Made by a program: the position numbers and the translations under genes. Positions 45,240 through 57,206 of a stretch of DNA of 64,000 nt are shown here, piece by piece. The number at the start of each line of letters is the position of its first letter. Positions within the stretch are counted from its first letter, which is position 1. The DNA comes from Endomychus coccineus (Eukaryota; Arthropoda; Insecta; Coleoptera; Endomychidae): positions 14,933,631 through 14,997,630 of the forward strand of contig OY294070.1 in assembly GCA_958510875.1 (NCBI GenBank). The letters are read 5' to 3'. Under the pieces are notes generated by a model. That model saw nothing but the letters and a program-made list of their open reading frames with translations, made no database searches and was not told the origin of the DNA.

Positions 45240-45470
45240 AGCCTACAATTTCGATACTGTTTTCTGCCCATTGGACTCTGGTTATACTTCACTGTAGCTA
45301 CCTTAGGGACAAGGCTATCTTTAGATAGCATAGTGACGAGCCTTGTGGAGAGGACCCTAGCAGAAGTCCTCAAAAAGGAGTAAACCTTTGGGAAAAATCT
45401 GGCGCCCGAGGATTCGAAGCTTACCGCAGTAAGCACTTTACCAAAGTCGCACAAGGTCACGTTATAGTAG
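45240..45470 (-). repeat. tRNA-derived SINE candidate
   Basis: On the minus strand GCTTCGAATCC (45,420-45,410) matches the RNA polymerase III B box (GGTTCGANTCC) at 10 of 11 positions. It is preceded by a perfect anticodon-arm-like hairpin GCTTAC-TGCG-GTAAGC, and about 30 bases earlier by a weak A-box candidate (TGCGACTTTGG, 45,452-45,442). TCGGGCGCCA follows, as in a tRNA acceptor end. The remainder to 45,240 would be the SINE body. It lies at the 3' end of the hAT-like gene. Confidence 0.5.
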
Positions 45471-45489
45471 TATTATTTGTAAATGCTTT

Positions 45490-47206
45490 TTGGCTGGCTA
45501 AAATTGAAGTAGCATCATTTTGGTCACGATGACTAACAAACCTAGGTATCTAGTCAAAATTGTCTGCATAAATAACAGCAGCATTTATCCAGGTATCCCA
45601 TCGTGTAATTACTGTTTGTGGAGGAAGCGGCAAATCAGGTAGTTAATTTTTGCATGCATTTACTCTGCTGGACCATTTTGAAAATATTTTTTGACATTTG
45701 ATATTAAATTGTTTACCTCTGAGTAATTCGAGCGGATCTCTTTTGCAACTCTGTGAAGGCCATGTGCAATACAAGTAATGTGAAGCTTGTTAGAATAAAA
45801 CACTTTTAGAAATTGTCGCGCCTTCACCATGTAAGGAGCTGCATCAGAAATGAACAGTAGAACTTTTTCACTTATTTCTGCACCAAAAATATCACTTCAA
45901 GCAGTATTGATAAAACGGGCTACCGTATCGTGGTTAACGTCATCTAGTCGTTTGCAGGTTATTTAGTCGAGTTAATTTAGCAAAAAAGCTCGGAATTTTT
46001 TCCAAACAGACCAATCAACTTAATTTTTTTTGCAAATCGTTCCTGGACGGAGACTGAACGATATTGAACTTCAAGATCTAGTCGCTCGATCATTCTTCAC
46101 CAGTTAAACCAATTTTCATGGGAAAATTTATTGTAAAATTTGTAAAGTTGGTAAGTATTGCCAAAATTGGCTGGAAAACTCCACTCGGGGGTTATCGGGG
46201 TCGCTGATCACGATTCCGAAGTTATATGTACAATTTTCCACCGCGGTAGCTAGAAATTGGCCAAGTTTCTGTCAGAAAAATTGATGAATTTCAACAAAAA
46301 CTGCGAAATTATTGAATTTGGCCATTTTTGGGACATAAAGTTTGCCAATTTCTAGCTACCGCGGTAGAAAATGGTAAATCCAACTCCGGAATCGTGATCA
46401 GCGACCCCGAAAACCCCCGAATGGAGTTTTCCAGCCAATTTTGGCAATACTTACCAATTTTACAAATTTTACAATAAATTTTCCCATGAAAATTGGCCAA
46501 TTTCCGGTTCAACAGGTGAAAAATGGTCGAGCGACTAGATCTTAAAGTTCAATATCGTTCAGGATCCGTCCAGGAACGATTTGCAAAAAAAATTAAGTTG
46601 ATTGGTCTGTTTGGAAAAAATTCCGAGCTTTCACATTTTTAACGTCTAATTTGACCCGACTAATTAGGTAAGGCTTCGACGGCTCTTCTTTTGAAAAGTT
46701 TCCAATGACAAAATTTGCTATGTATCGTCCACAAGGATCGCTTGTTTCGTCTGCGGATATCCAAACGAACTCGTTTCCCATTTCGGCCTTAATTTTCTCC
46801 GTAGTCTTCCGAAAAATAACGTCAACACATTTTCTCCTAACAGTAGTATCAGAGTGAACCGTTTATCCGCTTTTGCAACAATATTTTCTAATAAAACTGT
46901 CAAAATGATTATTGTTTAATTTATTAAATGGAATGTTGCACGAAATTACAGTTCACTGGCTGAATCACTTGTTTCGTTTGAAGCAGCAATACTATGTAGA
47001 ATTAGCATTTGTGTTATGGTTTTCATTTTATTGTTGGCTTGTATGTGTCCATTAGTCTTAATATGTTGCACAATTTGTGACTGTTTATCACACACTATCT
47101 TCTTTTCACAATGTTTGCAAAACATTATTCCACCATCGGTTGTGAAATCATCTGCAAAATCACTGAATAAGTAGATGTTCTTGTCCCATGTATACAGTAA
47201 AGGCAA
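45490..47206 (-). pseudogene. BED-finger hAT-like transposase gene, disrupted
   Basis: Minus-strand pieces follow the order of a common insect family with an N-terminal BED-type zinc finger and a DUF659/hAT-like core. The BED finger (47,130-47,050) reads MFCKHCEKKIVCDKQSQIVQH with a later His. Next, after a stop, are INLNNNHFDSFIRKYC-like text (about 46,925-46,880), DTTVRRKCVDVIFRKTTEKI (about 46,850-46,790) and EMGNEFVWISADETSDPCGR (46,790-46,730), continuing to PYLI at about 46,668. An inverted-repeat element interrupts, then KRLDDVNHDTVARFIN (about 45,955-45,905), [20 protein letters not shown] (45,860) and [20 protein letters not shown] (45,785-45,725), fading by 45,490. Several stops are present; a dead gene. 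Confidence 0.72.
45963..46663. mobile_element. About 700-bp inverted-repeat element inside the hAT-like gene
   Basis: Arms of about 290 bp (45,988-46,270 and 46,340-46,628) pair GCTCGGAATTTTTTCC with its reverse complement and share blocks such as CTAGCTACCGCGGTAG (46,352 region) and GAGTTTTCCAGCCAATTTTGG. Pairing extends outward to TTAGTCG..CGACTAA. Protein continuity predicts the empty site: PYLI-T-CKRLDD needs CTAATAACC, whereas the flanks read CCTAAT and AATAACC or one base less, so a duplication of 2-3 bp (AT or AAT) is likely. No transposase frame inside, so it is a MITE. Superfamily uncertain. Confidence 0.7.
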
Positions 47207-49504
47207 ACATTAAGTACTAAATAATTAATTGAGTAACAACAGATTAATTAATATTATGGGGAAAGATAAGTAGATTAGCTATACCAATAAAGGCAATTAA
47301 TACAAATTCTTAAGAACTCTGAGAAGGTACTAATAGTTTGCCAGGTAGAAAATTGGAAGAATTATCTGCTATGGGTTTTTTCTCTGTATGGCAAAATCTA
47401 GTAAACTTTAATCACAATTTAATAATACATTTGACAGAATTTCTTCAAAATATGCTCTCTCACACAAAAATAATGAAATTATGTCCTAACAGCAAAAAAG
47501 CCCCAAATATGTTTTTCATGTGTTCTTATGTTGATACATATTTCCCGAGGTCTGCTCTTAATAATAACCTGAAGGATGTGAATAATTACATCCAGACAGT
47601 GTCCCAGAATGAATAACTATGAACAAATCGACGTAATTTGAATACGAATTGATAAAACAGCAAAAAAACGAATTCGAATTAATTCAGCTGTTTTTATATA
47701 ATAAAATATAGTCCCGACGGACGAAAAGAATACGGTAAAATGATAAAAATTACAGAATTCTATTTATAACGGCCGTCATCTCTCATCTCTTTTTCCTCGA
47801 GCATAATACAAACCGAAGCGAGACGACTACAGAACACCGTGCTATAGATTTGCCTAAATAAGCGGCGCGATATAGTAAAATATATTAGTATTTTTTAGAA
47901 AGGGTATGGCGTGTGTATGGTGAGGGTAAAGGGGGACGGGAGCATTCTTAATTACACGATCCCTCCTAAAGCCGTATATCATAACATACGGGTTACACAA
48001 TGAATTTTAATTTTTGCAGATGCAGATTTTGCTCCTAATAAAAGAAAACCATTTTGGCCACTCGTTAGTATTTCTCATTATCTAATCCGATGTTAATTCT
48101 TTCTGCGTATATTCCTTTCGTAACAAGCGACTGTAGAACACACGTACTTGTTTCGAAAATTGTGTAGGAATACGAAGAAAATTAATTATTCTATACTTTC
48201 TCATTCTAGTGCAAGCCAGTCTCGATGAATTCATAATAAAGACAATAGGTCAAGAGCCCCAGTTTGAGCAACTTTTTTTCTGTTCCACTCGATTCATGCA
48301 ACAAGATTTTGGCTTCCTGAATCTCATCGTCAAAAATGTATTTTTACCAAGTTTTATCTATATCGACGATATTTCTCAAAAGAATCAGGTATCTGTGGAA
48401 ACTTGTTTTGTAGGATCTCAATTGAATATAATTACAAAGTTCTAGGTTATATTGCAATTGATTTTCCGAGTATCGAAAATGGATTATCTAACCACCTATT
48501 ATACATTTTCCTCCTTGAGGACGAACGCAACAATGTGCCAAACGTGCTTTGATTTGATCCCCTTTCTACCATCATACAATTTCTCTGTGAGGACCAACAC
48601 AATAATTCTGGGGGCTCAAAATATGATCGTATTCACTTGCTACCGCAGGAAAATAATTAACAACATAAGAAGTGTTTTATTTTATCCAAGATTTTGGTGA
48701 ATTCTGTTCTATGAATTGAAATTATACTAATACTATAAGAAATACAAGATAAGTCGAAAATGTCACAGAATGGTCGATTTTTGAAGTTCTTTTGGAGGAG
48801 CATTATTAACTAGGTATTGTTCCGTCATTCAGCTCATATGCCGTTCAAATCCCCATTGTCTGTTACCAACCCCTCGAGGACACCATTTCTAAAAAATATT
48901 CTCAGGGGGCTTGACAGTGTTCCATGTTTCTGACATTGAAAATTTCCCTTGTGTAACCTTGTCAATCTCTCTTTCAATCATAGATTATTTCCTTCTGGTC
49001 TTAAATAAGCACTTCTAATACATATTCATCAAAAAAAGCGAACAATTGTGTTAATAACAAAATAGATTCCTGTCTTTCAAAACTTTATAACAATCTAATT
49101 CAAGCTTAACCAAGTTCAGTTACTTTGAAGTACCAGTTTCTATTGTCAATTTAATTCAACCTAAAAAAGATAAAGTATTATCTGACATTTATGAATGACA
49201 GTTTTAAGGTTAGATTCCATAGAATCATCTTTAACTTGATTAGTTGTTAGTAATGGAAATGAAATGTGAATCATAGAATAGCTAATTCATAAAATACTCA
49301 AATAGATATTTAGAATTGTATAATCTTAAAATAATGTCATGTATTTAAATAACTTTATTCAATTCATTTCAAATTGATAATTATTCATACGTAACACTTT
49401 CACACACAACCGATCCAATGTTTCCTGCAGTTTTAATTGGATTTTAAAAACACAAGACGGCTGCAGACTTATTTCATTAATCGAAATCATCTATTCTTTT
49501 CCAA
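47207..49504. other. Long stretch without a recognised gene
   Basis: A 92-codon frame (47,338-47,616, +) and two near 48,209-48,700 carry no domain I recognise. Region 47,760-48,110 is CpG-richer and single-copy here, possibly regulatory (weak inference). No transposon signature found. Confidence 0.3.
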
Positions 49505-49640
49505 ATTACATGGAAACACTAATTGACAAAACACTTTTTGATAAAGATAATAAAATATTATCGAAACGTCAAAAACAGAGAGTTTTTATGTTAATTCCAG
49601 TCATATAAAGAACCAGAATGCCAAGAAAACGTAACATACA
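49505..49640 (+). repeat. Dispersed repeat with hammerhead-like fold, plus copy
   Basis: Same element as 26,925-27,055, opposite orientation. The fold is at 49,538-49,570: TTGATAA, one base, GATAAT-AAAAT-ATTATC and GAAACGTC. The helix has covaried with nothing visible (identical arms in both copies) but the loop differs, AAACT versus AAAAT. Confidence 0.6.
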
Positions 49641-49689
49641 TCCCCAAATGGTTCAAGAATATAAATACAAAAAATATGTATATATATAT

Positions 49690-51212
49690 TTTATTAAGAA
49701 AACTCTTTTGATAATTTTTATTTTTAATTGAATAATGAACTTTTACCTTTTTATTTTATATGGAATTATATATGGAATTAAACACAATGTTCTTTGAATG
49801 TTAAAACTTTTAATATTTAAATTTCAATGACTCTAATTTATCTCGGGCATCAATTTTTAATAATGTTATGTTCAAATAGATCTATGATCTAACCTCAAAA
49901 TTATTTACTATTTATCTTTGTTTTCAAAGTTATAATCTACCATTTTTCTTTCAGATTTACAGACAGATAATAATACAATGGAGAAATAATAAATAAACTT
50001 ACGTTTAGTTTATATCCAAGAATATGTTTTTAAAATGTAGGCAATGTTCAATTGGTTTGATTTTCTTATTAATCTGATAATTCACTTTAACCGTACACAA
50101 TTTCTCTGCTATACACAATAAACACAGGTAAACTATATTTGTTACTTCTTTTGAAATCAGGAACTGTTGAAAATTGTTAACTTAGTTTTATTCTTTTTAT
50201 TAAAGATACAAAACACTTCAATGATGGATTGGAATTTTATCCTAGGCTTGCTATCGTTCGATGTTACTTATTAATTGTAGGTTATTGTAACCTTTAAACT
50301 TTGTCCGTAGACTTGGAACACTACTTGACTTGTAGAAATTATTTACTAACTTCGGTTACTTTGAACTTCTCGAAGATTGGAACACTTGGGTTCACCGATG
50401 TTTATCCAATAAACTAAGGTTATGGAAAATTGTATGAGTTGCAGGAGTACCTTGACTCTTTAGATGTTGATTGCTAACTGACTTGGCTTGTCTTCAGATG
50501 CCTTTTATAGGCCTTCAAACCGACGCTATTTGATGTCATAATCCACCTATGAGGTGCTTTCTTTACCTATCAAGAATGCTTTGATGATTCTTGCAAACTG
50601 ACATAAGTTTTACATTGTTACCCGTCTGACGTTTATAATCTGTCTCGACCAATCAGAATTTAGTATTCTATAAATTTTGAATTATTGGAGATTTTCAACT
50701 TATTTTAAATGATGATGATTCCTTCTTTTTAAATTAATATTGCCTACATTTTTCCACACACTTTGGTATAAGATAACCTATGATAAGGTTATTATTAATA
50801 TGATTATTCCAATAATTATTATAAATTTGACAGTTGTCATTCTTAATAACTAATACATAATATAATATATCAATAACATTTTTTTAACATTATATAACTC
50901 AAATTTACTAATCCTAACTTATATCTATAACATTTTTCAATAGTTTGTGCTATCTCATGATAGTTTTTGTAATCATTTTAATTATGATTTCTGTCTTCGT
51001 AACACTGTACGTTTATTCACTTTCACTGAAGTTCTTGTTTTACATTTCTAATTCTAATTACATTGTTGTTTATTATATTATACCAACTATTATTTAACTT
51101 TTAATATTGTTTTTATAATTCCATATAATATCTTTTTATTAATCTTTTCTGATTTTCAATGTTCGGTAAGTTCTAATTTTTATCATTTTTATTGTTTAGG
51201 AAATGAAATCAT
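49690..51212 (-). repeat. AT-rich 1.6-kb repeat family, copy B
   Basis: Collinear with 27,710-29,347 over about 1.5 kb, including TTATATGGAATTAAACACAATGTTC (start near 49,770), the block around TTTTCCACACACTTTGGTATAAG (50,750) and the end GGAAATGAAATCATAGCAATAT (51,190). The left end is truncated or diverged compared with copy A. Noncoding in all frames. Confidence 0.7.
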
Positions 51213-52103
51213 AGCAATATATAGATCAGCCCCCGTACATCAAGCACGATGAACTTTCCATAAATTCGAAAGAAATAATCTTATCGCGTCTGCGGCGAAA
51301 TAAAATCGTAAATCCGTGTTCGTTTCCCCTCTTTGGAAATTATAAAGCGGCAACCCTTTTCCCAGAGACATACCTATTGATTTAATTCTCGGCTTAAAAA
51401 ACTTCCCTTTGTTTTACAAACTGACCACCACCGTCGTCAAAGTCAATAAATCTTGGCTGCGAATTCGCTTCGGTAGACCGAAATTTCCGTATCAAAAATC
51501 GCTTCTTGCTTAGTGCGCTTTCGTTTTCACATCATGATATTGGTCTTTATTTATCGCCGGCGGGCGGAAATTTGCGCTCTCGCAATCGTTTCTTATAATT
51601 TACACGATCGCTGTTACGTTATTATTTGTTCGTGTGTACAAGAATACATTGGGAAAAAGGTTTATTACGTTTCAGTTCTTTTATTTCTTGTTTTACGTCT
51701 GTAACAGACATAATAGGTTATGCAGGACGATATACGTATAGGATTAATCAGTAATAATGTCGCTTTTTCTAGGTAAATTGATTGTCTAGAGTGCCTAGAA
51801 TTCATAATTTGGCAGTCGACTATATATTCAGAATATTGTATCATCGTAGGTCAACTATTTCATAAGTATCAGAACACCTGGAAGGAGTTGAGATTGTTCC
51901 ACTAAAGAATGAGTCTTAACTGTACTAACTAGGGTATACTAACTTCATTGCGTCATTATAATCTTTTTTCTTGAGTAAATCTATCACAATATTTTCGTTA
52001 TAGCCGTTATTAGTTGTTATCTGTTTTATAATTTAAATAAGGCATAAACCATAGTTTGTGAAACCATTGTTTGATAAAGCCACCGTGTGGTGAAAATGTC
52101 CCG
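51213..52103. other. Single-copy CpG-richer stretch
   Basis: Region 51,240-51,700 differs sharply from its AT-rich neighbours (CpG-rich, CACCACCGTCGTC, CGCCGGCGGGCGG) and has no repeat partner here. A 63-codon frame at 51,513-51,704 shows no domain. Candidate conserved noncoding or regulatory DNA of the neighbouring gene, as inference only. Confidence 0.3.
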
Positions 52104-54018
52104 TTTTAGTGGAGTAAATCTGGCGAGAAAAAAGGCAAGGTTGGCGAAAATTTTACGATGCTTAGCGACCCGGTGGAAAGTTTTTGTTAGGGTACCAATA
52201 ACAACCCCCTGAAATTTCTATTTCCCAAAGTGGGTGCAACCCCCTTTTTTTTACCAAAAAGGTTTTTTTTGTCATTTTTAAGGGTAGTTTAGCGAAAAAA
52301 AATTAATATCTCCGGTTGTATTGGAAATTAAGAAACCAAAGTAGAACCCTTTCATTGTCAACGTCCAAGGAACTTCCAGTCCAAATTTCAAGTTGATCCG
52401 ACCTCCCCCCTCCCCGTAATAAATATATATATATATCCTCATATATGCAAGGAATCTTGCGTAACGGCTCACTCGGTCATTTTTCAACCGATTTGGCTGA
52501 AATTTGGGCTGAAGATAGGAGTTATGGTCTTGAAACTAGCCTACAAATTTCAAGTGAAAATATTGAATAGTTTTTCAGAAATTCAATTTTAAGTCAATCT
52601 TTTAGTTATTTTTCAAAGTAAGATATCTCATGTCATTTACATCCGATCTGGATCTGCTTTGCGGGAAAATATAGGTATTCGCATATAGTTTCATGTCATG
52701 GAACTCATTTTTTATTTATTTTTTTTCTGGCCTATATTAGCCATTTTATTTTCGGTATTAATATCCCCAAAACTTGTGTCAAATTAATTAATTTGAAGTT
52801 TCTGAAACTGCGAAATTTCGCAATCTTATACGAATATTGTGAGACTCAGAAATTGATAGCGCTTTAGGCTCCGGAATTTTCACGTGGCCTATCGAAATTA
52901 GAAGGTTCAAATTGTATAAAAACACAATTGCATGAACGCCAGACGTCCTATGTAATTAGCTACGAACGTAATCATTTCGACGTTTCCCTCGAGAAGTTCG
53001 CTACGCGTCAGTTAGAGTTTATACATCTTGCCCCGTGCGGGCGGCGCCAGTTGTAATAAAGTATTTTCGAATGTGGGCCGCTGGCTTCCACCCGCTCCGG
53101 GTATATTTTAGTAGCTAGAAAATTCCCTTTGGTACGGCGCACGTTAGACGCGCGTAGCTGAGACCTGAGAGTACCTGTTTCTATTTTAATTAAAGTTTCT
53201 TATTCAATGGACATTTATCGAAAAAAGAAGGGCCGTCGGGCACGGTCCGATACCTTATCTACTACATGGAGCGAAATCGGCACGCGAAAAGTCGTCGTAA
53301 AGCCGTATTAGGTACAACCAGTTTGCACTTTTCTAACTCGCCAGCTACGCGCTCCTCATGTGAACGTCATTCGATTTATCTCAAAGTAACCAAAATGGCC
53401 AATATAGACCGGAAAAAAATAAATTAAAAAATGACATGACATAAAACTATATGCGAATACCTACATTTTCTCGCAAAGCAGATCCCGATTAGATGTAAAT
53501 GACATGAGATATCTTAATGTGAAAAATAACTAAAACATTGACTTAAAGTTGAATTTCTGAAAAACCATTCAATATTTTCACTTGAAATTCAGAGGATAGT
53601 TTTGGGACCATAACACCTATCTTCAGTCCAAATTTCAGTCAACTCGGTTGAAAAATGACCGAGTTAGGCGTTACGCAAGATTCCTTGCATATATGAGTAT
53701 ATATATATATATTTATTATGGGGAGGGGGGAGGTCGGATCAACTTGAAATTTGGACTGGGAGTTCCTTGGACATTGACAATAAAAGGGTTCTACTTTGGT
53801 CTCTTATTTTGTGATACAACCAGAGATATTGATTTTTTTTGCTAAACTACCCTTGAAAATGTCAAAAAACCTCTTTTCGCCCAAAAAAAAGGGGTTGCAC
53901 CCACTTTGGGAAATACAAATTTCAGGGGGTTGTTATTGGTACCACAACAAACATTTTCCATCGGGTCGCTAAGCATCGTAAGATTTTCGCCAACCATTTG
54001 CCAGAATTACTCCACTAT
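52104..54018. mobile_element. 1.9-kb element with inverted repeats of about 620 bp
   Basis: The left arm (52,104 to about 52,745) and right arm (about 53,395 to 54,018) are reverse complements at roughly 85 percent, starting TTTTAGTGGAGTAA / TTACTCCACTATTTT. Both contain GTTGATCCGACCTCCCCC-type text followed by a (TA)n tract and GCAAGGAATCTTGCGTAACG. The 69-codon frame at 52,278-52,487 (minus) and 65-codon frame at 53,648-53,845 (plus) are the same arm sequence read outward. No transposase is present. No clear target duplication; TTTT on both sides is possible. It would form a very long hairpin if transcribed. Confidence 0.8.
52830..53395 (+). repeat. Core of the inverted-repeat element, shared with the Nup88 intron
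   Basis: This segment between the arms matches 61,220-61,800 in the same orientation. It includes TTTTCACGTGGCCTATCGAAATTAGAAGG, ATTGTATAAAAACACA (TATA-like), GGCGCCAGTTGTAATAAAGT (with AATAAA), AGTAGCTAGAAAATTCCCTTT and ACGTCATTCGATTTATC. A TATA-like box followed by a polyadenylation signal about 140 bp later resembles an LTR, but no LTR ends or pair are visible. Confidence 0.65.
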
Positions 54019-54344
54019 TTTGTTTAATAAAAACGAAGTTTGTGAAAATTTATTGCAAATGTATTTTTTATCAAAACCATCTTCTAACCCCACGATAGCT
54101 ATTAATTATAGAATTTTCTGAAATTTGTTGAAATTTTTTCTTATTTTTTCGTGCATAATAACTCCTTGAGTTTGGCGTATGAGTCTCTGGATATTCTGTA
54201 TAACGATAGTGTTCGACGTCTCGATATTCCTACTTTTGAGTGGAATTACTGATGAAATTAGAAATAATAGGGATATTTTGGTATTAACAGTTCGTTGCAG
54301 ATAAAAACCACGTTCTTGTAACCAAATTTAGATTAAAACGCAAA
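54019..54344. other. Spacer without a recognised gene
   Basis: About 325 bp of AT-rich sequence between the inverted-repeat element and the SINE candidate. Nothing recognised. Confidence 0.35.
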
Positions 54345-54460
54345 AGCAGCTAGCGCCTTATCGTTTTCTGTCACAATTGCTGTGGCAAGAGGATCACTCT
54401 GTTGATCGGTGATTCCGAGACTCGAGTTCAATTCCTGACAGGGGCAAAACATTTTTTTAT
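54345..54460 (+). repeat. tRNA-like SINE candidate
   Basis: GAGTTCAATTCC at about 54,424 is close to a polymerase III B box. TGTGGCAAGAGG at 54,382 resembles an A box. They lie about 40 bp apart, as in tRNA-derived SINE heads. A T-run (54,451-54,457) follows, which would terminate polymerase III. The similarity is modest, and no second copy is in the window. Confidence 0.4.
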
Positions 54461-55721
54461 TTTCAGAGGGTTGCCTCTTCAACGGTCTTGCATTCATCAT
54501 CATGCGCCATTTATGAAAACTAGATGACTGTTCTTCATCGTCCCTCAACTGTGTCCCTCGCCCATAGAACTAGATATCACGTAAGCAAATCGAATCAAGC
54601 GATCCAGCACTCGACTAGATCTTATTCCCTTGTTAATAGAATGATAAATTTGAGGTTGTACGTCGGTCGCACGTTGCATGTCTGGCAACGATTCGAAAGA
54701 TCTGATGCAGTCCTGTTTTACGAGCCTCCATTCCATACCAAACGTGAAGAATCACCATCTGAATATTTCACTAGTGCCCCTCGCCCCTATACCTACGCCA
54801 CCCGCACCCTACATTCACCGCCGCGTACGACTGCTTTATCGAATAAGTCTCCATACACCAACTCCCATAAACGCGATGTCTTTCTGGCAAATACATGATG
54901 TACCGTAACACGGTCCCGACACGATATTGTCACCGTAAGTATGTCGGACGTACTGAGCGGCAAAAATAAAACTAAGCTACTGTAATACGAGAAACGCCGA
55001 GTTTATCAGCAAATTTGCTAGTCAAAGATGTGCTATTTAATTCATTTTTTCCACAAGCAACTGCAATATTTTATTCCTAGTGTTTCATGAAAGAGTTGAA
55101 ACATATTTCCATAGATCTTGCTTGCAGTTCACAGTACCTGTGATACTTCGTATCTTAATTCTACATATTCGAATTATAGAGCATATCCAACTAAACCAAT
55201 GGTCGAGTATATTATTGATGGATGAGGCGGCCTCTGTATCATTTACTTCGTATCATTGGTGCTCGCAAGTTACAGTTAACATATTTTGTAGGACATACGA
55301 TCGTCTTGGTTGCATTTCTAAACATTTGGGGGCTATGTTTGACTTCTTCGGGAAACATTAGGAGCTTTCTGAGAAAATCTGAATCATAGAACACAAGACT
55401 AAATTGTCATTTCCGATCGCCAAAATTGGCAGATATGTTTTTTATAAGATGTAGAGGCACCTGCTAAGAACGGATTTTACGAAACTGAATCCTAAACGGG
55501 TTAAAAGGGATTCCAAGTTTATTTTCACGTTTTTAACAGAAAATATAATCACGTACAATTTACATGACAAACAGATCCATAGATTAATGGATCAATATCG
55601 CAGGTCAGACTGTTCATGCTAAGACAGACAGCAAGACAGTTAACGTTTAAACGACAGCTGAAACATTGACAGTCCATGACAGACCATTCCATAACATAAT
55701 ATTAACTAAACTCTAATGAGT
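54461..55721. other. Stretch without a recognised gene
   Basis: A 124-codon frame (54,524-54,898, +) is rich in Thr, Arg and Tyr and overlaps other frames of similar length. I see no domain and suspect chance. A 93-codon frame at 55,080-55,361 also lacks resemblance. Repeated GACAG/CAGAC words occur at 55,600-55,690. Confidence 0.3.
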
Positions 55722-57206
55722 TCATTAATGAATTATGAATTATATTTTTGAATTCTAATTTTAATTTTATTCTTCCGGCTAGCTTTTTATTTTGATTTTT
55801 AATTTGATTTCAATGATTATATATTGATTTGAATTGAATTTATATTATATGTTATATGGAATTAGACACAGTATTTTATATGAATGTTAATAGTTTATAT
55901 TTCAATTTTAATGACCCTGTATCAAGCTTACAGATTTTATAATTTACCTTTATGTTCTTAAATTTCTATGTTGACAAATAGTTCTTTGTTATTTTATATT
56001 CTCTATGTTTAACCTCAAAACTACTTAATATTAATACTTGTTTACAAATAACAATTTTACATTCAGAGACACAAACACAATGAGGATATTATAAATAAAC
56101 TTACTTTTAGCTATATCCAATAATACGAGAAAGAATGTTGGCAATGTTCTGATGATTTATATCTTCTTGATTATTTGATTATTCACTTTTAAAAACAATG
56201 CTCTGCTATTACACACACAGGTAAACTACGTTGATTCTTCTTTATAATTCAGGAACTGTTGATAATAAATTGTTGATTGTTTTATTCTTTTAAGATATAA
56301 AACTTCTTCTATAATGAACTGGACTTGCTATCGAAGACTGACTATTCTACGATGCTACTGGAATAACTGTGGTTATTATAACCTTAAACGTTGATACTAT
56401 AACTCTTGCTTCGTAGGAATAATTTATATGCTTCGGTTATATGAACTTTCAATCTCAGATGTAAATGCAAACTGTCTAGCTTCCCTTTCTGTTTCCTTTT
56501 TATAGGACCCACAAAAGGACGCCAGTTTATGTCATTTCTAATCAATAAGGTACTTCCTTTCCTTATCTAGGATGCTATTTCGATTGTTGGATCTGACAGA
56601 ACTTTTTAATTGTTGATTGAATTTTGTATGGACCAATCAAAATTGAGTATTCTTGAAATTTTGAATTATTGAAGATTTTCAAATTATTTAAAGTGATGGT
56701 GCATTCTGTTATTTAAATTAATATTGCCAATATTTTTCCACATATTTTGGTATAAAATAACCTATGATTAGGTTCCTATTAACTTGATTATTCTAATTCT
56801 TATGTCATTTTTGACATTTGTCAATTCTTAAATCTAATACATAATATTAAATATAAATAACATTTATATAACATTGTTGAACTCAACTTTCTTAATACTA
56901 TCTTAAATCTATAACTTATTTTAATAATTTGTGCTATCTTCTGATAGACTTGGAATCATTTTAATTATGATTTCCTCTTTCGTATCACTGTACGTTTATC
57001 CACTTTCACTGTTTCTTCTTTACACTTCTTATTCTATATTACATTCTGGTTTATTTTGTTATACATTGTTTAATATCTTATACTACCTATAATTTAACTT
57101 TTAATAATGTTTTTAATTCCATATTTTATATATTTTATCAATCTTTTCTAATTTTAATGTTTCGGTAAGTTCAAATTTTATCATTTTATGTTATGTAGGA
57201 AATGAA
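55722..57206 (-). repeat. AT-rich 1.6-kb repeat family, copy C
   Basis: Collinear with copies A and B: TTCCGGCTAGCTTT (55,772), TTATATGGAATTAGACACAG (55,853), TTTTTCCACATATTTTGGTATAA (56,733), TCGTATCACTGTACGTTTATCC (about 56,980) and the end GGAAATGAAATCATAACAAT (57,197). It begins at ATGAATTATGAATTATATTTTT, about 20-30 bp inside the left end of copy A. No coding frame. Confidence 0.7.

Noticed and set aside
52278..52487. Small conserved protein repeated at 53,648-53,845
   Set aside because: The two frames are the two arms of one inverted repeat, so their similarity is not evidence of protein conservation.
54524..54898. 124-codon plus-strand frame
   Set aside because: Several overlapping frames of similar length exist here, no domain is recognisable, and no splice or promoter context supports it.
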